A stretch of 64,000 nt of DNA from Pseudomonas paraeruginosa PA7 (lineage in GTDB: Bacteria > Pseudomonadota > Gammaproteobacteria > Pseudomonadales > Pseudomonadaceae): NCBI RefSeq assembly GCF_000017205.1, contig NC_009656.1, forward strand, positions 2,050,001 to 2,114,000, given 5' to 3'. Below, piece after piece: positions 33,478 to 40,827 of the stretch. Every line of letters begins with the position of its first letter. Position 1 is the first letter of the stretch. A program made the position numbers and the translations under genes. The notes below the pieces were generated by a model. The model did not search any database. It was not told the origin of the DNA and saw nothing but the letters and a program-made list of their open reading frames with translations.

Positions 33478-34878
33478 ATGAGCATGCAGAAAAAGCCACA
33501 GATGGCGGAAGCCGTGCTGTTCTTCAACGACAGCGGCGTCTGCAAGGAGATGCTGTACCCCGAGTTCGAGGCGTTGCTCGATGGCCTGGTGCGCATGCCG
33601 GAGTATGCCGACCAGCAGATGCACCTGGCCTACGTATTGATCAACCCGCGCCTGCAGGCGCGGGCGGCGGTGTTCTTCTATCTCGACTTCGACGAGCAGG
33701 GCGCCGCCGACACCGGCTGGAACCTGCCCCTGCGCAACCTCGCCGAACGCGCCGGACGCGGTCCCGACATGGGCGGCGGGCCGATCCGCCTGGCCTGCCG
33801 CAGCCAGTGTCCGGTGTCCTGGCACCAGATGCACCTGTGGGATCCGGAGAGCAGCGCCGGACGCAACCATTTCGTCCTCATCCGCGACGCGCTCAGGCGC
33901 AACCAGCTCGGCCTGCTGGTGGACGACGAGCCGGCCGCGGTGGAGCCGCAGCGGTTGCAGATGGCTGCCGAAGAGCAGTGGTATGCCGCCGACGCCGTCG
34001 CGTCGAAAGCCCCGCCGGCGGAGACGCGCAAGCCGGACGACGAACAACTGGCCCGCCTGGCGCAACTGGTCAGGCAGCAGCGCCAGCAGCTTGCCGCCCT
34101 GGCCCAGCAGCAGGAGCAGCGCCTTGCCGGGCTGGCTCGCCAGCACGAGCAGGAACTGTCCAGGCGCGAGCAGGAGGCCCGCGGGCAACTGGACATCCTG
34201 CGCAGCGAGGTGCTCAGCCTGCAGCAGGCCCTGGAGCGCCAGGCGCGGGAAAACACCGCGCTGCAGCAGCGTCTGGTGGAGCAGGGCGAACAGTTCCAGC
34301 GCAACCGCGAGGAACTGACCCGGCAACTGCGTTTCATCGAGACCCAGGGGCGCAGCGAGACCGATCTGCTGCGCTCGGAATTCGCCGACGAGCTGGAAAC
34401 GCGGGTGGCGGCGGCGGTTGCAGGCTACAAGGAGCAGATCTCGATCCGCGACGTGGAACTGGCCTACCGCAACGAACTGGACCAGCAACTGGAGCAGGAG
34501 CTGGCCGAACTGCGCGCCGAACGCGACCGTCTCGCCGCCCAGGGGCCGGAGCAACTGCTGGAGCGCCTGTCCAGCCAGGGCGTGGTGTTCGTCGCCTACC
34601 ACCCCGGCGCCGGGCACCTGACCATTCCCTTGCAGGATATCCCGCGTTACCAGGACAATCCGCTGGCCTACGCGGCGGCCAAGTGCTTCGTCTCCGAAAG
34701 CCAGTACCGCCAGTGGCTGGATCATTTCCAGCAGCCACGCTGCGAGGCCCTGCTGCCCGGCGGCGAGCGCTGCAACCTGCCGCTCGACCGGGTCGACAAC
34801 CCGGCGCGCTTCGTCGCCGGCGACACCAACTGCTGCGCCCGGCACAAGACCACGGGGCGCCTGCGCACCGTGAGCTGA
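33478..34878 (+). CDS. Coiled-coil protein with C-terminal Cys/His zinc-type motif
   Basis: 466 residues, no recognised function. Residues 1 to about 175 form a globular N domain of unknown type. Residues about 180-370 are strongly heptad-like and Gln/Glu/Arg-rich (QRQQLAALAQQQEQRLAGLA), a long coiled coil. The C-terminal 45 residues carry Cys422-x9-Cys432-x19-Cys452-Cys453-x2-His456, matching the small zinc motif C-x-A-x4-G-x-R-C ... C-x2-H found at the ends of various DNA- or phage-associated proteins. No signal peptide, so cytosolic. It stands alone after a 436-base spacer, with the PLP-enzyme gene 4 bases downstream. Confidence 0.85.
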   Translation: MSMQKKPQMAEAVLFFNDSGVCKEMLYPEFEALLDGLVRMPEYADQQMHLAYVLINPRLQARAAVFFYLDFDEQGAADTGWNLPLRNLAERAGRGPDMGGGPIRLACRSQCPVSWHQMHLWDPESSAGRNHFVLIRDALRRNQLGLLVDDEPAAVEPQRLQMAAEEQWYAADAVASKAPPAETRKPDDEQLARLAQLVRQQRQQLAALAQQQEQRLAGLARQHEQELSRREQEARGQLDILRSEVLSLQQALERQARENTALQQRLVEQGEQFQRNREELTRQLRFIETQGRSETDLLRSEFADELETRVAAAVAGYKEQISIRDVELAYRNELDQQLEQELAELRAERDRLAAQGPEQLLERLSSQGVVFVAYHPGAGHLTIPLQDIPRYQDNPLAYAAAKCFVSESQYRQWLDHFQQPRCEALLPGGERCNLPLDRVDNPARFVAGDTNCCARHKTTGRLRTVS

Positions 34879-34882
34879 GCCC

Positions 34883-35815
34883 TTGCCGTTTCCCGACTGG
34901 TCCCCGCACGCCACCCTGCAACGCATCGAAACCGACTGGCTGGCCCGCGCCGGGGTCGAACTGGCGCTGCTGCGCCTGGACCAGGTCGATCCGCTGATTT
35001 CCGGCAACAAGGGTTTCAAGCTCGCCCCGTACCTGGCGCAGGCCCGCGAGCGCGGGTTGGACGGCCTGATCAGCCTCGGCGGCGCCCATTCCAACCACCT
35101 GCATGCGCTGGCCGGCGCCGCTGCGCGTTTCGGCTTCCGCTGCGTCGGCCTGGTACGCGGAAACGAAGTCGATACGCCGACGGTACGCGACCTGCGCAGT
35201 CTCGGCATGGAACTGCACTGGCTCGGCTACGGCGGCTATCGCCAGCGGCACGCCGGCGGTTTCTGGGCGCCCTGGCGGGAGCGTTATCCCGGGTTGCTGC
35301 CGGTCGCCGAGGGCGGTGGCGGGCTGCTGGGCGCGCGTGGTTGCAGCGGGCTGGTGGAGCGCATAGCGACCCAGTTGCCGACGCTCGGCTGGGACGATTA
35401 CGACGCCGTCTGGGTGGCCGCCGGCACCGGTACGACACTGGCCGGCCTGGTGCTTGGCGAGGCCGGGCGGCATCCGGTGGTGGGCGCCCTGGCGGTGCCG
35501 GAGGACCACGGCGTCGCCGCGCAGGTGGCGACGACTCTCGCCGCAGCGGGCGTCGCCGATGCCGGCTATCGCCTGCTGGACGCCAGCCGCGGCGGCTTCG
35601 CCCGCCTCGATGGCGCGCTGGCGCGGTTCATCGTCGGCTTCGAGACGGCCAGTGGCGTCGCCCTGGAACCGCTGTACACCGGCAAGCTGCTGCTCGCCCT
35701 GCGCGGGGCAGTGGAGCGCGGCGAGGTGGCTCGTGGCAGCCGCCTGGTGGCGCTACACACCGGAGGCCTGCAGGGGCGCCGGGCGCTGCAGGAGCGTCTG
35801 CTGGCACTGCTCTGA
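34883..35815 (+). CDS. PLP-dependent enzyme of the ACC deaminase/D-cysteine desulfhydrase family
   Basis: 310 residues. It is a fold-type II PLP enzyme: the PLP lysine is in SGNKGFKLAPYL near residue 37, the substrate loop is GGAHSNHLHALA, and the PLP-phosphate loop is AAGTGTTLAGLVLG. Family members deaminate 1-aminocyclopropane-1-carboxylate or desulfhydrate D-cysteine; the substrate cannot be assigned here. The start is taken as TTG, four bases after the coiled-coil gene; no ATG exists before the conserved core. Its TGA abuts the stop of the convergent DUF1853 gene in a shared TGATCA. Confidence 0.85.
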   Translation: MPFPDWSPHATLQRIETDWLARAGVELALLRLDQVDPLISGNKGFKLAPYLAQARERGLDGLISLGGAHSNHLHALAGAAARFGFRCVGLVRGNEVDTPTVRDLRSLGMELHWLGYGGYRQRHAGGFWAPWRERYPGLLPVAEGGGGLLGARGCSGLVERIATQLPTLGWDDYDAVWVAAGTGTTLAGLVLGEAGRHPVVGALAVPEDHGVAAQVATTLAAAGVADAGYRLLDASRGGFARLDGALARFIVGFETASGVALEPLYTGKLLLALRGAVERGEVARGSRLVALHTGGLQGRRALQERLLALL

Positions 35816-36781
35816 TCAGGCGTCCGCGGCCTGCCGCGCGGCGCCCCACAGGCTGAGGCCCGGCGGCCAGTCGTCGCTGGCCAGGAACAGCCGTTCGGCT
35901 TCCACCCAGTGACCGTCACGCGGTACCACCCGCACCAGCATCTGCGGGCGCGGCTCGTCGGCGAACGCTGTGTCCCAGTCGCTGCCGGCGCGTGGCGGAT
36001 CGAGCGGATCCTGCGGCCGCAGGGCCGGCGCCAGCCAGTGTGCGCGTGGCAGGTGCAGCCAGCGTTGCGCGGCGGCTGGCTCGCCCAGGCTGGCCAGGTA
36101 CGCCCGCCAGTCGCGCTGGCGTAGCCAGCGGCCCCGCAGATGCCCTGGCTCGATCTCGGCGGGCAGGCTGCCCGGGCCGGGCCAGGGGTGGAACAGGTAG
36201 CCGCTCAGCCACAATGCGGAAGCGGCCGATTCGGCGCCATGGGCGGCCATAACCTGGCGGCCCTCGCGCGTCGCCGCCAGTGGCAACTGGTGTCGGCAGA
36301 GGTGTTCCAGCTTGCGTGACAGGCGATCCTGGCCGCCGGGCCCGAGCCAGTCGCCGGGGCCGGCCTGGGGGCCGAGATAGAGCTTGATCGCCAGTTCCAG
36401 ATGATGGATGCCGTCGTCGTCCCGCAGCAGCAGGTCGAGCTCGCCAAGGGTATGCCCGCCGTCGCGCACCGGCAGGTTGGCGGCGATCAGGCGCACGTCC
36501 GGGGCCTGTTCCAGGGCGAACTGCCAGAGATGCTCGTAATACAGGCCCAGGCGTTGTCGTGGCCACTGTGCGAGCCAGGCAGCGAGGTGCTGCGGCTGTC
36601 GCTCCTGTTCGCGCAGCCAGGCGGCCAGGCGCTCCGGCTCCTGGTGCCAGCGACTGGCGCTCAGCGGGTGTCGCTGCGGCGCCGGGGTCTCGCGCAGCAG
36701 CGGTGGGGCGAGCACGGTCCAGGCCAGGTCGCGGACGGCCGGTTGGCGCAATTCGTCGAGCAGTTCGGTCAGCAGCGTCAT
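35816..36781 (-). CDS. DUF1853 family protein
   Basis: 321 residues, cytosolic, rich in Leu, Trp and Arg. Conserved features of DUF1853 are visible: GELDLLLRDDDGIHHLELAIKL near residues 113-135 and KLEHLCRHQLPLA. The acidic and Glu-x-Lys pattern (GELDL ... HLELAIK) recalls the PD-(D/E)xK nuclease core, so a nuclease-like fold is possible but unproven. The ATG at 36781 begins MTLLTELLDEL; upstream in-frame sequence crosses the nadK promoter area. It is divergent from nadK and converges on the PLP enzyme with no spacer. Confidence 0.82.
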   Translation of the reverse strand: MTLLTELLDELRQPAVRDLAWTVLAPPLLRETPAPQRHPLSASRWHQEPERLAAWLREQERQPQHLAAWLAQWPRQRLGLYYEHLWQFALEQAPDVRLIAANLPVRDGGHTLGELDLLLRDDDGIHHLELAIKLYLGPQAGPGDWLGPGGQDRLSRKLEHLCRHQLPLAATREGRQVMAAHGAESAASALWLSGYLFHPWPGPGSLPAEIEPGHLRGRWLRQRDWRAYLASLGEPAAAQRWLHLPRAHWLAPALRPQDPLDPPRAGSDWDTAFADEPRPQMLVRVVPRDGHWVEAERLFLASDDWPPGLSLWGAARQAADA

Positions 36782-36837
36782 ACCCTGAGGGTAGCCGGGT
36801 TGCGTCGCCCGTGGCGACATCCCGGCGCGGGCGCGGT

Positions 36838-36867
36838 TTGCCGCTGTCCGCGGCTTTCGCCCATAAT
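36838..36867 (+). promoter_or_regulatory. Candidate sigma-70 promoter of nadK
   Basis: TTGCCG (36838-36843), 18 bases, CATAAT (36862-36867), 37 bases before the nadK ATG in the 123-base divergent spacer. Confidence 0.4.
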
Positions 36868-36904
36868 CCGCGCTATCCCGCCCGCAGCTTTTCGCAGGAA
36901 CCCC

Positions 36905-37792
36905 ATGGAACCCTTTCGCAATATCGGCATCATCGGCCGCCTCGGCAGCACCCAGGTGCTGGATACCATCCGCCGGCTGAAGAAATTCCTGATCGACCGC
37001 CACCTGCACGTGATCCTCGAGGACACCATCGCCGAGGTTCTGCCCGGGCACGGCCTGCAGACCTGCTCGCGGAAGATCATGGGCGAGATCTGCGACCTGG
37101 TGGTGGTGGTCGGCGGCGACGGCAGCATGCTCGGCGCGGCCCGCGCGCTGGCCCGGCACAAGGTCCCGGTGCTGGGGATCAACCGCGGCAGCCTGGGCTT
37201 CCTCACCGACATCCGCCCCGACGAGCTGGAGGCCAAGGTCGGCGAGGTGCTCGACGGCCAGTACATCGTCGAGAGCCGCTTCCTCCTCGATGCCCAGGTG
37301 CGTCGCGGCATCGACTCGATGGGGCAGGGCGACGCGCTCAACGACGTGGTCCTGCACCCGGGCAAGTCGACCCGGATGATCGAGTTCGAGCTGTACATCG
37401 ACGGCCAGTTCGTCTGCAGCCAGAAGGCCGACGGCCTGATCGTCGCCACCCCCACCGGCTCCACCGCCTACGCGCTGTCCGCCGGCGGGCCGATCATGCA
37501 TCCGAAGCTGGACGCCATCGTCATCGTGCCGATGTACCCGCACATGCTTTCCAGCCGGCCGATCGTGGTGGACGGCAACAGCGAGCTGAAGATCGTCGTG
37601 TCGCCGAACATGCAGATCTACCCGCAGGTCTCCTGCGACGGGCAGAACCATTTCACCTGCGCTCCCGGCGACACCGTGACGATCAGCAAGAAGCCGCAGA
37701 AGCTGCGCCTGATCCACCCCATCGACCACAACTACTACGAGATCTGCCGGACCAAGCTCGGCTGGGGCAGCCGCCTGGGCGGAGGCGACTGA
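36905..37792 (+). CDS. nadK: NAD kinase
   Basis: 295 residues. It phosphorylates NAD to NADP. The GGDGSMLG motif (Gly70-Gly71-Asp72-Gly73) and the conserved NE/D-like second motif (ADGLIVATPTGSTAYALSAGGP) are intact. AGGA stands 6 bases before the ATG. Its stop overlaps the next ATG (TGATG), so nadK, the phosphatase and the rhomboid gene form one translationally coupled set. Confidence 0.97.
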   Translation: MEPFRNIGIIGRLGSTQVLDTIRRLKKFLIDRHLHVILEDTIAEVLPGHGLQTCSRKIMGEICDLVVVVGGDGSMLGAARALARHKVPVLGINRGSLGFLTDIRPDELEAKVGEVLDGQYIVESRFLLDAQVRRGIDSMGQGDALNDVVLHPGKSTRMIEFELYIDGQFVCSQKADGLIVATPTGSTAYALSAGGPIMHPKLDAIVIVPMYPHMLSSRPIVVDGNSELKIVVSPNMQIYPQVSCDGQNHFTCAPGDTVTISKKPQKLRLIHPIDHNYYEICRTKLGWGSRLGGGD

Positions 37793-38772
37793 TGCAACTC
37801 GACCCCGGACGTGGCTATGACCTGATCGGCGATGTCCACGGCTGCGCGCATACCCTGGACCGCCTTCTCGACCTGCTCGGCTACCGCCTGCAGGGCGGCG
37901 TCTGGCGCCATCCTCGGCGGCAGGCGCTGTTCCTCGGCGATATCGTCGACCGCGGCCCGCGCATCCGCGAAGCCCTGCACCGGGTGCACGCGATGGTCGA
38001 TGCCGGCGAGGCGCTGTGCATCATGGGCAACCACGAATTCAACGCGCTCGGCTGGAGCACCCCGGCGGCGCCCGGTAGCGGTCGCCAGTACGTCCGCGAG
38101 CACACGCCGCGGCACGCCCGGCTGATCAAGGAAACCCTCGAGCAGTTCGAAGGCCACGACGCCGACTGGCGCGACTTCCTCGGCTGGTTCCAGCAACTGC
38201 CGCTGTTCCTCGATGCCGGGCGCTTCCGCATGGTCCATGCCTGCTGGGACGGCGGGCTGGTAGAGACCCTGCGCCGGCAGTTCCCCGACGGCCGCATCAG
38301 CGAAGCCTTCCTGCAGGAATCGGCGGAGCCCGGCAGCTTCGCCGACCTGGCCTGCAACCGCCTGCTGCGCGGCACCGACATGCGCCTGCCGCACGGCGCC
38401 ACCCTGACCAGTAGCGACGGCTACACCCGTTCTTTCTTCCGCACCAAGTTCTGGGTCGAGGACGAGGCGCCGCGCACCTATGGCGATATCGTCTTCCAGC
38501 CCGACGCGTTGCCCGAAGCGATCGCCCGCGAGCCGCTGAGCGAGGAGCAGAAGTCCAGCCTGCTGACCTATGGCGCCGCCGAGCCGCTGCTGTTCGTCGG
38601 CCACTACTGGCGGCGCGGCACGCCGGCGCCGATCCGGCCGAACCTGGCCTGCCTGGACTACAGCGCGGTGATGTACGGCAAGCTCGCGGCCTACCGCCTG
38701 GATGAGGAAACCCGCCTGGACCGCAACAAGTTCGTCTGGGTCGAAGTGAAGCGGCCGGAGGCTGACGAATGA
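37792..38772 (+). CDS. PPP-type metallophosphatase
   Basis: 326 residues. The metal-binding motifs of the calcineurin-like superfamily are complete and in order: GDVHG (residues about 13-17), GDIVDRG (about 48-54) and GNHE (about 81-84), with a later His in LFVGHYW. This is the bacterial PPP branch (ApaH/PrpE-like), so a protein phosphatase or a dinucleotide polyphosphate hydrolase are both possible. It overlaps nadK and the rhomboid gene by one and four bases. Confidence 0.9.
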   Translation: MQLDPGRGYDLIGDVHGCAHTLDRLLDLLGYRLQGGVWRHPRRQALFLGDIVDRGPRIREALHRVHAMVDAGEALCIMGNHEFNALGWSTPAAPGSGRQYVREHTPRHARLIKETLEQFEGHDADWRDFLGWFQQLPLFLDAGRFRMVHACWDGGLVETLRRQFPDGRISEAFLQESAEPGSFADLACNRLLRGTDMRLPHGATLTSSDGYTRSFFRTKFWVEDEAPRTYGDIVFQPDALPEAIAREPLSEEQKSSLLTYGAAEPLLFVGHYWRRGTPAPIRPNLACLDYSAVMYGKLAAYRLDEETRLDRNKFVWVEVKRPEADE

Positions 38773-39629
38773 GCGCGGTGCAGGTTCTGAAGTTCCCCCT
38801 TTCGGTCGACCTGGCCGGCTTCGTCGGCCTGCTGCGGCGCCTGAACGTGCCGCATCGGGTCAGCGAGGAATCCGGCCAGCAGGTCCTCTGGGTGCCCGAC
38901 GAGCGGCTCGCCGAGCAGGTCCGCGAGTTGTACCGGCGTTATCCCGAAGGCGATCCGCAGGCAACCCTGGAGGCCGCGCCGCGACCGGCGGGGCAGGGGT
39001 TCGTCCGGCAACTGCGAATGAGCCCGATGACCGCCGCGGTGCTGCTGCTGACCTTCGTCGTCGCCGCCGTCACCTACCTCGGCGACAACTTCGCGACGAT
39101 GCGCTGGCTGACCTTCCAGGACTTCCGTATCCAGGGCCAGTACGCGCTGTTCACGCCGCTGGCCGAAAGCCTGGCGGCGGGTCAGTGGTGGCGGCTGTTC
39201 ACGCCGATGCTGATCCACTTCGGCTGGCTGCACCTGGCGATGAACGCCATGTGGTTCTGGGAACTGGGCCGGCGCATCGAATTCCGCCAGGGGCGCCTGA
39301 TGCTGCTCGGGCTGACCCTGCTGTTCGGCCTGGTGTCCAACGTGGTGCAGTACGCGGTGAGTGGCGCCAGCCTGTTCGGCGGCTTGTCCGGAGTGCTCTA
39401 CGGCCTGCTCGGGCATTGCTGGATCTTCCAGTACCTGGCGCCGGGCCAGGCCTATCGCCTGCCCCGGGGCGTCGTGGCGATGATGCTGATCTGGCTGCTG
39501 GTGTGCCTGTCCGGGGTGATCGACCTGCTCGGCTTCGGCTCCATCGCCAACGGCGCGCATGTCGGCGGGTTGCTGGCCGGCTGTGTCACCGGGCTGCTCG
39601 GCGGTCTGCTGGCGCGCCGGAGGCGGTGA
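38769..39629 (+). CDS. glpG: Rhomboid intramembrane serine protease (GlpG type)
   Basis: 286 residues. A cytoplasmic N-domain (residues 1 to about 80) precedes six membrane segments. The catalytic dyad is Ser207 in GGLSGVLYG and His264 in GAHVGG; the HFGWLHLAMNAMWFWELG oxyanion/structural region is intact. It cleaves transmembrane proteins within the bilayer. It starts within the stop of the phosphatase gene (ATGA). Next comes an 83-base spacer with a possible -10 (TAGAAT, 39677-39682). Confidence 0.92.
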   Translation: MSAVQVLKFPLSVDLAGFVGLLRRLNVPHRVSEESGQQVLWVPDERLAEQVRELYRRYPEGDPQATLEAAPRPAGQGFVRQLRMSPMTAAVLLLTFVVAAVTYLGDNFATMRWLTFQDFRIQGQYALFTPLAESLAAGQWWRLFTPMLIHFGWLHLAMNAMWFWELGRRIEFRQGRLMLLGLTLLFGLVSNVVQYAVSGASLFGGLSGVLYGLLGHCWIFQYLAPGQAYRLPRGVVAMMLIWLLVCLSGVIDLLGFGSIANGAHVGGLLAGCVTGLLGGLLARRRR

Positions 39630-39712
39630 GCGAGGGGCCGTGCCCGCGTGGATGTGCGCCGGCGGCCACGGCCCGGTAGAATGCTCGGCATGCCTTTTCA
39701 GCGGAGCCGGCC

Positions 39713-39976
39713 ATGTCGTCCTTCAACCAAGCGATCGAGAACATCACCCCCGAGATCTACCAGAACCTCAAGCTGGCCATCGAGATCGGCAAGTGGCCGG
39801 ACGGCCGCAAGCTGACCCAGGAGCAGAAGGAGCTGTGCCTGCAGGCGGTGATCGCCTGGGAGCTGCAGAACCTCCCCGAGGAGGAGCGCACCGGCTACAT
39901 GGGCCCGCAGCACTGCTCCTCGCATTCCGACGAGCCGATCCCGAACATCCTGTTCAAGTCGGACTCCGTGCACTGA
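39713..39976 (+). CDS. YeaC family (DUF1315) small protein
   Basis: 87 residues. The sequence matches the DUF1315/YeaC family: TPEIYQNLKLAIEIGKWPDG, LTQEQKELCLQAVIAWE and a C-terminal EERTGYMGP segment. The function is unknown; it is small, soluble and widespread in Gammaproteobacteria. CGGAGCCGGCC precedes the ATG. Its stop overlaps the start of the DUF2797 gene (TGATG), and the pairing of these two genes is itself common. Confidence 0.9.
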   Translation: MSSFNQAIENITPEIYQNLKLAIEIGKWPDGRKLTQEQKELCLQAVIAWELQNLPEEERTGYMGPQHCSSHSDEPIPNILFKSDSVH

Positions 39977-40809
39977 TGGAAGAAATCGCCCGCGGCGCGC
40001 TGAGCAAGATGACGGCGCGCCTGGAAAGCAATGCTCCCGTGCAATACGCCTTCCGCCTCGACGACCGCGAAGTCGCGGTGAACCCGCTGATCGGCCGGCC
40101 GCTGCGCCTGGAGTACCTCGGCAGCATCTTCTGCACCCATTGCGGGCGCAAGACGAAGAAGAGTTTCAGCCAGGGCTATTGCTATCCCTGCTTCACCCGG
40201 CTGGCGCAGTGCGACAGTTGCATCGTCAGCCCGGAGAAGTGCCACTACGAGCAGGGCACCTGCCGCGAACCGGAGTGGGGCGAGCGGTTCTGCATGACCG
40301 ACCACGTGGTGTACCTGGCCAACTCCTCCGGGGTGAAGGTCGGCATCACCCGCGCCAGCCAGATTCCCACCCGCTGGATCGACCAGGGCGCGCGCCAGGC
40401 GCTGCCGATCCTGCGCGTGGCCACCCGCCAGCAGTCCGGCCTGGTGGAAGACCTGCTGCGCAGCCAGGTCGCCGACCGCACCAACTGGCGGGCCATGCTC
40501 AAGGGCGAGGCCGAGCCGGTCGACCTGGCGGCAGTCCGCGAGCAACTGTTCGACCAGTGCGCCGACGGCCTGCGCGAATTGCAGCAACGTTTCGGCCTGC
40601 AGGCGATCCAACCGGTCATCGACCTCGATCCGCTCGAGATCGCCTACCCGGTCGAGGCCTACCCGAGCAAGATCGCCAGCCTCGACCTGGAAAAAACGCC
40701 TATCGTCGAAGGCACGCTTCGCGGTATCAAGGGCCAGTACCTGATCCTCGACACCGGGGTGATCAACATTCGCAAATACACGGCCTACCAGATCGCCGTG
40801 CATCACTGA
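39976..40809 (+). CDS. DUF2797 zinc-binding protein with GIY-YIG-like motif
   Basis: 277 residues. The N-terminal half is Cys-rich: Cys53/56, 69/72, 79/82, 89, 96 and 106, in CxxC pairs typical of zinc ribbons. It is followed by VYLANSSG (112-119) and KVGIT (121-125) with Arg126, a spacing and pattern like the GIY-YIG nuclease strand pair and its catalytic Arg. The rest is the DUF2797 domain. It is cytosolic; a nucleic-acid role is plausible but not shown. It is coupled to the YeaC gene and sits 18 bases ahead of pepN. Confidence 0.85.
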   Translation: MEEIARGALSKMTARLESNAPVQYAFRLDDREVAVNPLIGRPLRLEYLGSIFCTHCGRKTKKSFSQGYCYPCFTRLAQCDSCIVSPEKCHYEQGTCREPEWGERFCMTDHVVYLANSSGVKVGITRASQIPTRWIDQGARQALPILRVATRQQSGLVEDLLRSQVADRTNWRAMLKGEAEPVDLAAVREQLFDQCADGLRELQQRFGLQAIQPVIDLDPLEIAYPVEAYPSKIASLDLEKTPIVEGTLRGIKGQYLILDTGVINIRKYTAYQIAVHH

Positions 40810-40827
40810 GCAGAAGGGCCACAAGCC

